A stretch of DNA of 64,000 nucleotides, taken from positions 620,001 through 684,000 of the forward strand of contig NZ_JARVHQ010000001.1 of assembly GCF_040459645.1 (NCBI RefSeq), given 5' to 3'. This DNA comes from Bacillus cereus group sp. RP43. Lineage in GTDB: Bacteria; Bacillota; Bacilli; Bacillales; Bacillaceae_G. Both the position numbers and the translations under genes were made by a program. Below are positions 34,409 to 43,243 of this stretch, in pieces; position 1 is the first letter of the stretch; the number at the start of each line of letters is the position of its first letter. The notes under the pieces were generated by a model. The model was not told the origin of the DNA. It saw only the letters and a program-made list of their open reading frames with translations, and searched no databases.

Positions 34409-36436
34409 TTAATAGGCTCTCTCCCAAAATCGCTGTTTTGTCATTGCCTGAATAAATTCATTCGCAAGTAGTGTAGAGTTTTGTTCTGTTATAACTCCAG
34501 GTTTTCCTTCGATATTTAAAGATTGAATAATAGTAGTTCCATTTTGGAAAGCGCCAAGTGGCTTAAAGTGATTATATGATTCTACGACAAATGAACTTGC
34601 TTTGTTAAGAAAATGATCATCGAGATTTCCACCAATAAGAAATAGCCCGTCATAAAGAAGCGGTGATCCTGTTAAGAAAGTATCATTCACTTCCCACTGT
34701 ACATTTTGTGTTCCTTGCACTATACCTAATCGTTCGGAAATAATTACTGGCTGAAGACCGACTCGTTTGAATTGCTGTAGCATAGATTGTGCGTTTTGCC
34801 CGTCATATCCGTTTGCGACAATGACGCCTACTCGTAATGTATTTGGACTAAATGTTGTATTCGCCATACTGAGTGCTGGTGAGGATTTTGTAACATGTGA
34901 TTCTTGAACATTTGGCACTGTTGCCCCGACTGCTTCAGCTACTAAAGTAGCTAATTCCGTACTTATATGACCAATCATATCTACGACTTGTTGGCGAACT
35001 GATTTACTTTTTACTTTTCCTAATTCAAAGGAGAAGGCCTGCATAATATGGATTTTTTCGACGTGGCTCATACTATTCCAAAATAAACGGGCTTGTGAGA
35101 AATGGTCCTTAAAACTAGCGGCTGTTTCTCTCGTTTTATGTCCAGAAACAGTAGAAGGATATGTAACGAAACCACCTTTCGTACCAGGTACAGTAAAGGG
35201 AGAGTTATTGGCTAAAGAGTTATTATGGTAAGCGACTTTTCCTTTATCAATTATATATTTAGACGCACCATCTCTTTGATTGTTATGAAAAGGACATACT
35301 GGGCGGTTAATCGGTAACTCTTGATAGTTTGTACCGACGCGGGCTAATTGTGTATCTGTATAAGAAAAGAGTCTACCTTGTAAGAGAGGATCATTTGTAA
35401 AATCGATACCGCGGACGATACTTCCAGGGTGCAGTGCGACTTGTTCTGTTTCTGCAAATACGTTATCAACGTTCCGATTTAACGTCATTTTTCCGATGAT
35501 TTTAACAGGGAAGTCTTCTTCTGGCCAAATTTTCGTTGCATCTAATATATCGAAATCGTATTTAAATTCGTCCTCTTCTTCTAAAATTTGAACACCAAGT
35601 TCGTACTCAGGGTAGTTTCCCGCATTAATATTTTCCCATAAATCACGGCGATGATAATCTGGATCAGCGCCGCCTAGTTTTTGAGCTTCATCCCAAATTA
35701 ACGAGTGAACGCCAAGCTTTGGCTTCCAGTGGAATTTTACGAATCGTGACTTTCCTTGTTTGTTAACTAAGCGAAATGTATGAACGCCGAATCCTTGCAT
35801 CATTCGAAAACTTCTCGGAATTGTGCGATCTGACATAATCCACATCATCATAGCAGCTGATTCTTGATTATTGGCGATAAAGTCCCAAAAAGTATCATGT
35901 GCTGTTTGCCCTTGGGGAATCTCATTATGTGGCTCTGGTTTAAGAGCGTGAATAAGATCCGGAAATTTAATACCATCTTGAATGAAGAAAATGGGAATGT
36001 TGTTTCCTACTAAATCGAAATTTCCTTCTTCTGTATAAAATTTAACAGCGAATCCTCGTACATCTCGGTTCGTTTCATTTGCACCTTTTGATCCAGCTAC
36101 TTCGGAAAAACGAATAAAAATAGGTGTCTTTTTAGATGGTTCTTGTAAAAAATGAGCCATTGTTAAGTCTTCTAAAGATTCATATAGCTCAAAAACACCA
36201 TGTGCTCCGTAACCGCGGGCGTGCACGACTCTTTCAGGAATTCGTTCACGGTCAAAATGAGCGAGTTTTTCTCGCATAAGGAAATCTTCTAAAAGTGTAG
36301 GACCACGATCACCAACTGTTAAGGAGTTTTCATCATTTGAAATTTTGACACCTGTATTTGTTGTCATCTCTTTTCCGTCATTGTCTTTTGTAAAGGATTG
36401 TAACTGTTCTATTTTTTTATTTTCACGACCGTCCAT
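34409..36436 (-). CDS. katE: Large-subunit (clade II) haem catalase
   Basis: 675 residues: catalase core with RVVHARGYGAHG (distal His), NNIPIFFIQDG and RLFSYTDTQLAR containing the proximal Tyr, plus a C-terminal flavodoxin-like domain (about 530-675) that marks the HPII/KatE type. ATG 36436 follows GGAGGTG; the GTG at 36445 is part of that site. Degrades hydrogen peroxide. Confidence 0.93.
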   Translation of the reverse strand: MDGRENKKIEQLQSFTKDNDGKEMTTNTGVKISNDENSLTVGDRGPTLLEDFLMREKLAHFDRERIPERVVHARGYGAHGVFELYESLEDLTMAHFLQEPSKKTPIFIRFSEVAGSKGANETNRDVRGFAVKFYTEEGNFDLVGNNIPIFFIQDGIKFPDLIHALKPEPHNEIPQGQTAHDTFWDFIANNQESAAMMMWIMSDRTIPRSFRMMQGFGVHTFRLVNKQGKSRFVKFHWKPKLGVHSLIWDEAQKLGGADPDYHRRDLWENINAGNYPEYELGVQILEEEDEFKYDFDILDATKIWPEEDFPVKIIGKMTLNRNVDNVFAETEQVALHPGSIVRGIDFTNDPLLQGRLFSYTDTQLARVGTNYQELPINRPVCPFHNNQRDGASKYIIDKGKVAYHNNSLANNSPFTVPGTKGGFVTYPSTVSGHKTRETAASFKDHFSQARLFWNSMSHVEKIHIMQAFSFELGKVKSKSVRQQVVDMIGHISTELATLVAEAVGATVPNVQESHVTKSSPALSMANTTFSPNTLRVGVIVANGYDGQNAQSMLQQFKRVGLQPVIISERLGIVQGTQNVQWEVNDTFLTGSPLLYDGLFLIGGNLDDHFLNKASSFVVESYNHFKPLGAFQNGTTIIQSLNIEGKPGVITEQNSTLLANEFIQAMTKQRFWERAY

Positions 36437-36474
36437 ATAAAGCACCTCCCATATTATACGTATTATTTTTCGTT

Positions 36475-36502
36475 AGTTTTATGCTTATATAAATGTGGGT
36501 AT
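36475..36502 (+). promoter_or_regulatory. Possible sigma-B-type promoter before the kinase pair
   Basis: GTTTTA (36476-36481) and GGGTAT (36497-36502) with a 15-base spacer resemble a stress-sigma promoter on the plus strand, about 100 bases before the first kinase. Confidence 0.3.
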
Positions 36503-36601
36503 ATATTACTTATTTGGTTTATTTTATCTTTGTTTACCTGTTAAAATCGTTTATTATAATAAATGGTATTCTTTGAAATATCATTTTGAAGGGGTGTTGA
36601 A

Positions 36602-37831
36602 GTGAGAGGAATTTTTCTATCGGCTAAAGAAGAAAAGAAAAACGCTAAGATTTTCTTATGGATATTACATGTTATTTTAATAGGATACGAGGTTGCATAT
36701 GCCATTATATTAGAAGATAAAATGCCTTTAGAAAATTGGTATAAAATAATATGGAAGATTATATATATTATGACTATATTAGGTATTAGTGTTTATTTAT
36801 TTGAGAGGGGCAAAGCACATTTAGTTAAATATACATACTTATTTGCATACATGATTGCGGAGATTTTTAATATTGGATGGTATGCCTTTCATAATAAAAT
36901 AGCATTTGATGAAGGGAATATCATCGAATTTATTTTCATTTTTTTCGTGCCAATATTTTTAAGTAAACGATATTTATTTATGTTAACGCCATTTCTTATA
37001 GGGAAATATATGATATATCTATTTGTATTTGGAGAACTTAATTTATTTACACCTCTTGTTATGAATATGTTATTGCTTTTCGTGTCGTATATTATTTTAA
37101 ATCGGTTTTTACAATATCTTTCAGCAGTAAAGAAAAGTATTGCAGAGGCTAGTCAGTCACAAAAATTGGCGGTTATCGGAAAAATGGCAGCGACAGTCGG
37201 GCATGAAATAAAAAATCCACTCGCGTCATTAAAAGGGTTTACGCAATTACAAAAGGAAAAGCACAAAAAAGATGCGACATATGGACAAATGATTATTGAA
37301 ATAGAAAATATAAATAACATGATTAGCGAATTGATGGAGGTTGCTACATATAAACCTTCTGTTTATGAAAAACATATTGTAAGTGATGTTCTAATACAAG
37401 CAGTAGCAAATATGCGTGAAAAAATGGATGAGCTAAATATAAATTTCACCTTCAATGAAGAGTATAATAGAAGTGAAATTGAATGTGATAAACGTAAAGT
37501 AAAAGGGGTATTTTTGTATGTTATTAAAAATGCTTTAGAGGCAATGGAGCTCGGTGGAACATTACAAATACAAGTTGAGGATAAAAAAAGAGATTATGTA
37601 ATAGTAAGTATAGTAGATAATGGTTTCGGGATAAAAAAAGAAAATTTAGGAAGAGTTACAGAGGCTTTTTATACAACGAAGCAAGACAAAATCGGATTAG
37701 GCCTTACGGTAGCAGAGCGAATTATTAAAGAGCATCTTGGAGAATTACATATTTCTAGTGAAGTAAAGAAAGGAACGAGAGTAGAAATAGTACTTCTGAA
37801 AAAACTTGAGCGTAATGTGGTACAAGATTAA
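36602..37831 (+). CDS. Sporulation-type membrane sensor histidine kinase
   Basis: 409 residues. About six N-terminal membrane helices, then KMAATVGHEIKNPLASLKGF with phospho-acceptor His201 and an ATPase domain with N-box KNALEAMELGG, DNGFGI and KIGLGLTVAE. No response regulator is adjacent, as for the orphan KinB/KinD-type kinases that feed Spo0F. GTG start after AAGGGG. Pairs with a close paralogue that follows. Confidence 0.88.
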   Translation: MRGIFLSAKEEKKNAKIFLWILHVILIGYEVAYAIILEDKMPLENWYKIIWKIIYIMTILGISVYLFERGKAHLVKYTYLFAYMIAEIFNIGWYAFHNKIAFDEGNIIEFIFIFFVPIFLSKRYLFMLTPFLIGKYMIYLFVFGELNLFTPLVMNMLLLFVSYIILNRFLQYLSAVKKSIAEASQSQKLAVIGKMAATVGHEIKNPLASLKGFTQLQKEKHKKDATYGQMIIEIENINNMISELMEVATYKPSVYEKHIVSDVLIQAVANMREKMDELNINFTFNEEYNRSEIECDKRKVKGVFLYVIKNALEAMELGGTLQIQVEDKKRDYVIVSIVDNGFGIKKENLGRVTEAFYTTKQDKIGLGLTVAERIIKEHLGELHISSEVKKGTRVEIVLLKKLERNVVQD

Positions 37832-37856
37832 GAGGTGTTGTTAAAGGAGCTACTAT

Positions 37857-39074
37857 ATGGACAAAGACTATATATTTGAAAAGGAAGAAATAAAGGCGTT
37901 GAAAATATTTTTAAGTTTATTCTTTGTTATATTTTTTGTGTATGATTTTGCTGAAAAGGCTACTGTCTTTTTCTCGGAGGGAGATCTAAAGCCAGCAGAT
38001 GTTTTTGGAGAAGGCTTAGGTTTATGGTTATATATTTTGATGGTCTTATTATTCTTTACTGGAATTTATTTTATGAAACAGAAAAAGCCATATATTGTGA
38101 AGTACATTATTTTAATTGGCTATAATATATTGGATTTTATTCATAACTTCATTATTTATTACGGAAGTGATGCTGAATTTGATGGCGGTAATATAGTAGA
38201 AGGATTTTTTATTTTATTTGCACCAATCTTTGTGAATAAAAGATATTTTTTGTTAGTAGCAGGGATACTTGTTGGAAAGTACGCTCTTATGGGAATCGTT
38301 ATTCAATCCGCTATCGTTCTAATTCCAATGGCATTATGCAGCGTATTTGCTATTATATGTTGGATTATACTTTTAAGATTTCAGTCTTACGTTCGCAAAC
38401 TTGAAATGATGGATAAAGAAATACAAAAGGTAGAAAAATTAGCGATGGTTGGAAAAATGGCAACAGTAATTGGCGATAAGATTAGAAGGCCGTTAGTGAA
38501 ATTGAAAAAACTTGTGAATAAGCAAGCGAAAAAACATCCAGAAGATAAGGTTTATAGCGACATTATGAAACAGGAAGTAGATCGTATTAATATAATTGCT
38601 AACGAACTAAGTGGATTTGAGAAATCTAAATCGATAGAATCAGAAACTCATAACATAAAAGAAATCATCTCTTATGTTATCCGAGTTATGGAAAAGCCAG
38701 CATTAGAACAAGGGGTAAAAATACATGCTATTTATAGTAAAGATATACCTCCAATTACATGCGATGAAAAACGATTGAAACAAGTATTTTTTAATTTAAT
38801 AAAAAATGCGATTGAAGCAATGTCAGTTGGTGGAAATATTACTGTGAAAGTTATAGTAGAAGATGTAATCATTGTTCAAATTAAAGATGAGGGATGCGGC
38901 ATTCCAAAAGATAAACTTCCGAAGCTAAATGAAGCTTTTTACACAACGAAAGAAACTGGAACAGGCTTAGGTTTAGTAGTTACAGAAAAAATTATTAAAG
39001 ATCACCACGGTAAAATGAACTTTGAAAGCGAAGTTGGGGTTGGAACGACTGTTGAGATTATGTTGCCGATTTAA
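37857..39074 (+). CDS. Pseudo-histidine kinase paralogue lacking the phospho-acceptor His
   Basis: 405 residues, same layout as the preceding kinase. At the place of VGHEIKNPL it has IGDKIRRPL, so His is replaced by Asp207 and the following Glu and Asn are also lost. The ATP-binding half is intact (KNAIEAMSVGG, DEGCGIPKD, GTGLGLVVTE). It probably cannot autophosphorylate on His; it may pair with, or inhibit, its neighbour. Twenty-five bases downstream of the first kinase, GGAGC upstream. Confidence 0.85.
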   Translation: MDKDYIFEKEEIKALKIFLSLFFVIFFVYDFAEKATVFFSEGDLKPADVFGEGLGLWLYILMVLLFFTGIYFMKQKKPYIVKYIILIGYNILDFIHNFIIYYGSDAEFDGGNIVEGFFILFAPIFVNKRYFLLVAGILVGKYALMGIVIQSAIVLIPMALCSVFAIICWIILLRFQSYVRKLEMMDKEIQKVEKLAMVGKMATVIGDKIRRPLVKLKKLVNKQAKKHPEDKVYSDIMKQEVDRINIIANELSGFEKSKSIESETHNIKEIISYVIRVMEKPALEQGVKIHAIYSKDIPPITCDEKRLKQVFFNLIKNAIEAMSVGGNITVKVIVEDVIIVQIKDEGCGIPKDKLPKLNEAFYTTKETGTGLGLVVTEKIIKDHHGKMNFESEVGVGTTVEIMLPI

Positions 39075-39089
39075 CGGTGGGATATTTTA

Positions 39090-39131
39090 AAAGGGGAAAT
39101 CACTTTCTTGAGAGTGATTTCCCTTTTTATT
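39090..39131 (+). terminator. Terminator after the kinase pair
   Basis: GGGGAAATCACT / AGTGATTTCCC stem with T run. Confidence 0.82.
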
Positions 39132-39166
39132 GTGGATGGAGAGGGGGATGTTTGATAACTAAGGTT

Positions 39167-40087
39167 CTATAACCACCATGTCTCCTGTGGAATCAAAGTA
39201 ACATCTACATCAAAATTCTCTTGAAACCAATCGTACACCAATGTCTTTTTCACTAAATATTCAGAGGCAGAGTGTGAGACACCGATGAGCGACATGTTTG
39301 TTTCTTTCACATAATCTATAATGAGCGAATATTTATGTCTGCCGTAATCATTGTCGATATGGCAATGGATCTCTCCTGCAATATATGCTTCAGCACCTTT
39401 TTCTTCTGCTTCTTTCATTAAAGATACGACATCGCCGCAGCCAGCGATAATTGCAATTTTCTTGATGGAATCGTGTTGTTTACCTTCGAAGTCTGTATAA
39501 GGAATGTTAAAGAGTTTTTTTAGATGTTTTTGGAGTTTTTCTGTTGTTGTTTCATCTATTTCACAAATGAGGCCGGCTGGTTCGTTTTCTGGACCACCGT
39601 AAGCAAATCCGTCAATTACATTGGCTTGTAGTGCTTTTGCGATTGAAATGCTAGTTCCATATGTTTGATGAAAATCCATTGGACCGTGACATGTATATAT
39701 AGAAAGTTTCTTTTCTTTTATTGCCTGCAAATATTTTGATGAAATTGGAATAAACCCTCGCCCTGATTTTCCGAGTGGATTACCGCACTCCATCACAAGT
39801 GGATGGTGCATGAAGAGTAAATCACCTGGTATGGATTGTGAAATGAATTTTTCGAGAACATCATCAGTCGGGAACACAGCTAAAAAGATTGTATTTACAT
39901 TTTCAGTACCTCTTATCATAAGACCGTTAAATAGCTCAACAAAATTTGCTTCGAAAAATTGTTGCCATGGAAACTGGATTTGATCATATGTAGCTGGAAT
40001 GAAACGACTAAAGGCACTGTCTTTTCCGTATTTTTCAATTTGGAATAAATGATTAAGTGATTGTTCTATTTCTTTTAAGGCTGGCAT
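39167..40087 (-). CDS. Nif3-like dinuclear metal centre protein
   Basis: 306 residues with the Nif3/DUF34 metal motif MHHPLV and a late GVSHSASEYLVKK. Shorter than YqfO, lacking the inserted domain. Widely conserved; biochemical role not settled. Confidence 0.78.
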   Translation of the reverse strand: MPALKEIEQSLNHLFQIEKYGKDSAFSRFIPATYDQIQFPWQQFFEANFVELFNGLMIRGTENVNTIFLAVFPTDDVLEKFISQSIPGDLLFMHHPLVMECGNPLGKSGRGFIPISSKYLQAIKEKKLSIYTCHGPMDFHQTYGTSISIAKALQANVIDGFAYGGPENEPAGLICEIDETTTEKLQKHLKKLFNIPYTDFEGKQHDSIKKIAIIAGCGDVVSLMKEAEEKGAEAYIAGEIHCHIDNDYGRHKYSLIIDYVKETNMSLIGVSHSASEYLVKKTLVYDWFQENFDVDVTLIPQETWWL

Positions 40088-40122
40088 GTTTAGTAATCCT
40101 CCTTAAGATAATTCTTACTTTA

Positions 40123-40296
40123 TTAGCTGTTTTTATTTTTTATAGCAAAATAAGAAGCGGATATAAAACAAATAAAACCTAGAATCCAGCCAATAGAAGG
40201 AGAATAGGAAAGTATATGTTTTAATACCATTCCGCTAGAAATAAAAAAGCTACCTAATAGACCTAATAAAAGGTTATATCGCTGTAGTTTGAACAT
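40123..40296 (-). CDS. Small two-helix membrane protein
   Basis: 57 residues from ATG 40296 (AAGGGAGG upstream; the GTG at 40320 is 5' of that site). Two membrane segments and a basic end. Unrecognised. Confidence 0.6.
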   Translation of the reverse strand: MFKLQRYNLLLGLLGSFFISSGMVLKHILSYSPSIGWILGFICFISASYFAIKNKNS

Positions 40297-40419
40297 CAGT
40301 GATATAACCTCCCTTACCACATATATTGTATAGTAGTCTCAATTTTCTGTATATAAAATTTGAGAAAAATGGTGGTACAATATATAAATGATATGAGAAG
40401 AGAGGATGTAGATTCACGC

Positions 40420-40743
40420 ATGTACGTTACTGTAACAGAGGCAGCATATAAAAAGATTATGGATACGATTCCAAGTGAAGCGAAATATATAAAGTTATTT
40501 TACGATAATGAAGGTTGCGGTTGTGTTATGAGCGGGATTATTGATTTAGTAGCCGTTTCAGAGAAAGATGAGCGCGATGTAGATATTGAATCGAGTATAC
40601 TAAACTTTATTGCAGATCGCACAAAGCTTGTATTTATGGATGATAAGTTAACAGTTGATTGGCATGAAGTTGGAGGGACTTTTCAGCTGAAGAGCCCAAG
40701 CCAGTTTTATAATCCGAATATGAAGTTACATGTTCGAGTGTAA
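40420..40743 (+). CDS. HesB/YqkB-type iron-sulfur biosynthesis protein
   Basis: About 107 residues starting MYVTVTEAAYKKIMDTIP, with EGCGCVMSG in the position of a metal-binding Cys pair. Resembles the YqkB branch of HesB/IscA proteins, which lacks the full set of Cys. Start uncertain: ATG 40393 is also in frame. Confidence 0.7.
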   Translation: MYVTVTEAAYKKIMDTIPSEAKYIKLFYDNEGCGCVMSGIIDLVAVSEKDERDVDIESSILNFIADRTKLVFMDDKLTVDWHEVGGTFQLKSPSQFYNPNMKLHVRV

Positions 40744-40745
40744 CA

Positions 40746-40790
40746 AAGAAAAGACCGCCCAAAAATATTTTTGAAGCGGTCTTCTTTAAT
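40746..40790 (+). terminator. Terminator after the HesB-like gene
   Basis: AAGACCGC / GCGGTCTT stem with an AAAAATATTTTT inner palindrome. Confidence 0.75.
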
Positions 40791-40946
40791 TATATAAGGT
40801 GTTACTATTTTCGTTTTTTGTTGATAAATCGATACTCCTTGTTGAATCGCCGATATAATTTTGTTTACTAAATGAGCTACTTAATACAATGAAATGTACA
40901 TGTGATTGAATTTTCTGTATAATTCTCTTTGCGGAGGGGATTAGGC

Positions 40947-41852
40947 ATGAGAAGATGGGGAATTGAATTATTAATTTTAAGTGTCGTTATTATTTGGGGG
41001 ATTAACTATACGATTGCGAAATACGGACTTTTAGAATTTACAGCGATTGAGTTTACTGCACTTCGAATGATGGCGGCGGCACCACTATTATTATTACTTA
41101 CGTTCTTTATTGAAAAGTCACTTTATATGGAGCGAAAAGATATACCAAGATTAATCATTGTTAGCACGGTAGGTATTGTACTGTATCAAACGCTATTTAT
41201 GGAAACGGTACAATACACATCCGCTACAAATGCCTCGTTACTCATTTCTATTTCACCTATTTTTACAACTTTATTTGCGATTTTCTTAAAACAAGAAAAA
41301 TTCTCTTCTCGAAAGTTAGTTGGTTCCATAATTGCCTTTGTTGGTGCTACATTAGTTTTAGTAGCGGGGCATTCGCTTGCCAGTTCTTTCTACGGAAATG
41401 GGATTGGACTAATTACATCGATATGCTGGGGACTTTATCCTGTTTTAGCAGGGCCTCTTATAAAAAAATATTCCGCTCTTCGTGTTACGGCATGGTCAGC
41501 ATTAGTTGGGGCGATTCCGCTGGCTGTGTTAAGCGGTCCACATGTTTTTTCAATGCCATTTCACATTACACACGGGATGACATGGTTTGCCTTGCTCTAT
41601 TCTATTTTCTTTGTAACGGTATTTGGTTTAGTTATGTGGTATGTTGGTGTACAAAAAATTGGTGCGTCGCACACGATGGTATATATGTATATTACACCGC
41701 TCGTAGCTGTTTTATTTGCTGCAGTATGGGCAAATGAATATGTATCGTTACAACAAATAATCGGTGGAATGATTATTTTCTTTGGCCTATGGTTTGTGAA
41801 ATCAGAGAAAGTGAAAGTTCACCCTATTGTGCAAGAACATATATCAAAATAG
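40947..41852 (+). CDS. EamA-family (DMT) transporter
   Basis: 301 residues, ten membrane helices in two EamA repeats. ATG 40947 follows GGAGGGG; the upstream TTG overlaps that site. Family members export amino acids or metabolites; substrate unknown. Confidence 0.88.
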   Translation: MRRWGIELLILSVVIIWGINYTIAKYGLLEFTAIEFTALRMMAAAPLLLLLTFFIEKSLYMERKDIPRLIIVSTVGIVLYQTLFMETVQYTSATNASLLISISPIFTTLFAIFLKQEKFSSRKLVGSIIAFVGATLVLVAGHSLASSFYGNGIGLITSICWGLYPVLAGPLIKKYSALRVTAWSALVGAIPLAVLSGPHVFSMPFHITHGMTWFALLYSIFFVTVFGLVMWYVGVQKIGASHTMVYMYITPLVAVLFAAVWANEYVSLQQIIGGMIIFFGLWFVKSEKVKVHPIVQEHISK

Positions 41853-41893
41853 GAAAACAGATCACCTATGACCTGCTTTCCTATTTTTTTATT
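41849..41893. terminator. Terminator between convergent genes
   Basis: AGGAAAACAGATCA / TGACCTGCTTTCCT imperfect stem followed by seven T. Confidence 0.75.
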
Positions 41894-42102
41894 TTTGGTA
41901 AGAAGATGAGAAATAAGATAGCAGTAATAAGTGGAATTAAGTTTAAAAATGGAATACGGAAGAGTGTAATAAGAATAATACCTGGAAGAAGAACGCCGAG
42001 GACAGCATAGAAAATACTATGTTTTTTCGTGTACCAATACAATGAAAGTCCAATAAGTGCAGGGACAATGAGGTGAATGAGAGCCATTAAAAAATAAATC
42101 AT
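41881..42102 (-). CDS. Small three-helix membrane protein
   Basis: 73 residues, three hydrophobic segments, basic end (PKIKK). GGGGGC upstream is a weak site. Unrecognised. Confidence 0.58.
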   Translation of the reverse strand: MIYFLMALIHLIVPALIGLSLYWYTKKHSIFYAVLGVLLPGIILITLFRIPFLNLIPLITAILFLIFLPKIKK

Positions 42103-42237
42103 TAGACGCCCCCTTTATTTATGTGCTTATTACATCATATCCGTATGTTCATAGATTGATATCAATTTTTTCATAAATGGACGGAAAATGTTTGGAAAAA
42201 CGTCACATTTATGAGGGATTCTATATTGGAAATCTTG

Positions 42238-42297
42238 TATAATATTATTTCCTAAAAGCATTTTAACAACATAAACATACCGTTTATGTTGTTTTTA
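42238..42297 (+). promoter_or_regulatory. -10 element followed by a terminator-like hairpin in a leader
   Basis: TATAAT (42238-42243) is followed by AACAACATAAAC / GTTTATGTTGTT (42265-42276, 42282-42293) and T run. A transcript from here would end after about 45 bases unless the hairpin is bypassed, so it could attenuate the gene at 42396. Confidence 0.45.
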
Positions 42298-42395
42298 ATT
42301 TGAATGAAATAGATTTTAAGTAGTATGGACTCGAAAGAAATGAGTTATACAGCTTTTGTTGGATAAATAGAAAAAACATTGAAGGAGAGTACAGC

Positions 42396-42779
42396 ATGAT
42401 TAGTATGTCATTAAAATCGTTTAAAGTTCAATCATATTATCTACTAGGTATTCTGTTATTAGGCTGGATGTTAACACCGTTTTCAGCACATTTTCTAGGT
42501 GCAGGAATTGGACTTATTGTAAGCATGTATTGTGTTTGGATTTTAGGAAGGCGTATCGAAAAGCTTGGAGATAGTATCGTAAAGAAGACGAAAGCGCCGA
42601 CGCTTGGTATGTTTAATCGCTTTGCAGCTGCAATCCTTGGTGCTATTATTATGTACGAAATTGAGCATCATATGGTAATGTGGGCATTTGCAGTAGGTAT
42701 TCTGGGTGGTTATTTCTTAATCGTTATTAATTTAGGGTATTATAGTATGAAAGATGAGAAGGAATTAACGAAGAGTTAA
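42396..42779 (+). CDS. AtpI-like four-helix membrane protein
   Basis: 127 residues, four membrane helices, with GLIVSMYCVWILGRRIEKLG and GMFNRFAAAILGAI similar to ATP synthase subunit I. It is not in an atp operon here. AAGGAG upstream. The family call is tentative. Confidence 0.6.
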   Translation: MISMSLKSFKVQSYYLLGILLLGWMLTPFSAHFLGAGIGLIVSMYCVWILGRRIEKLGDSIVKKTKAPTLGMFNRFAAAILGAIIMYEIEHHMVMWAFAVGILGGYFLIVINLGYYSMKDEKELTKS

Positions 42780-42793
42780 AAGAGCTTCTTTTT

Positions 42794-43070
42794 TAGATGG
42801 AACAGAGGATCCGGCGATTGATAGAAGCGGTTAGAGCCTTTTTGTTCCCATGCGGTGTGAAACCAGAAGGATGTAGTGAGTAGGAAAATAGTTTATATGT
42901 TCGAAGCTGTGGTTTGTACGTATGAAAATCCGATTATATAAATTGGATTTTGTAGATGGGATGATCTAGCGATGAGTAGGAGCGATCAGAGCCTTTTTTG
43001 CTCCCATGAGGTGTCAAACCAAAAGGAGAGAATGAGCGAGAGATTTGTTTGCTGTGATTTGTATGTGGGT
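42794..43070 (+). repeat. Two diverged tandem copies of a ~120-bp noncoding element
   Basis: Copy 1 (42794-42920) and copy 2 (42953-43070) share TAGATGG at the left, AGAGCCTTTTTTGCTCCCATG-like cores, GTGTGAAACCAGAAGG / GTGTCAAACCAAAAGG, and GCTGTGGTTTGTACGT / GCTGTGATTTGTATGT at the right. The outer bases can pair in both copies (ATGGAACA / TGTTCCCAT in copy 1; ATGGGA / TCCCAT in copy 2), with changes on both sides that keep pairing. No coding frame. Confidence 0.65.
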
Positions 43071-43085
43071 AAAGTAAAGAATATA

Positions 43086-43126
43086 TAGAAAGAAGCTCAC
43101 GTTTTTCACGTAAGCTTCTTTTTTAT
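43086..43126. terminator. Terminator-like hairpin
   Basis: AAGAAGCTCACG / CGTAAGCTTCTT followed by six T. Confidence 0.8.
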
Positions 43127-43132
43127 GTAAGT

Positions 43133-43196
43133 GTGTGTAACCGTTAAGCCGCATTGGGTTTTGTCGGTGAGTACGCGAAACTTTACGGTTACACGA
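43133..43196. repeat. Inverted repeat downstream of pckA
   Basis: GTGTAACCGTTAAG and CTTTACGGTTACAC are complementary except for one position, with about 32 bases between. The weak minus-strand frame across it does not look coding. Possibly a structured 3' end of the pckA transcript. Confidence 0.5.
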
Positions 43197-43243
43197 CACT
43201 TATTCATATGAGTAAAGGGTTATTTCAACAGAAAGTTTTATAA

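Noticed and set aside
36437..36601. Sigma-B promoter for the catalase on the minus strand
   Set aside because: No GTTT / GGGTAT pair in the right orientation; the only candidate reads toward the kinases.
41423..41737. 104-residue plus-strand frame inside the EamA gene
   Set aside because: Overlaps a clear ten-helix transporter in another frame and has no ribosome-binding site.
43014..43199. 61-codon minus-strand frame across the hairpin next to pckA
   Set aside because: Crosses a terminator and an inverted repeat, with no ribosome-binding site.
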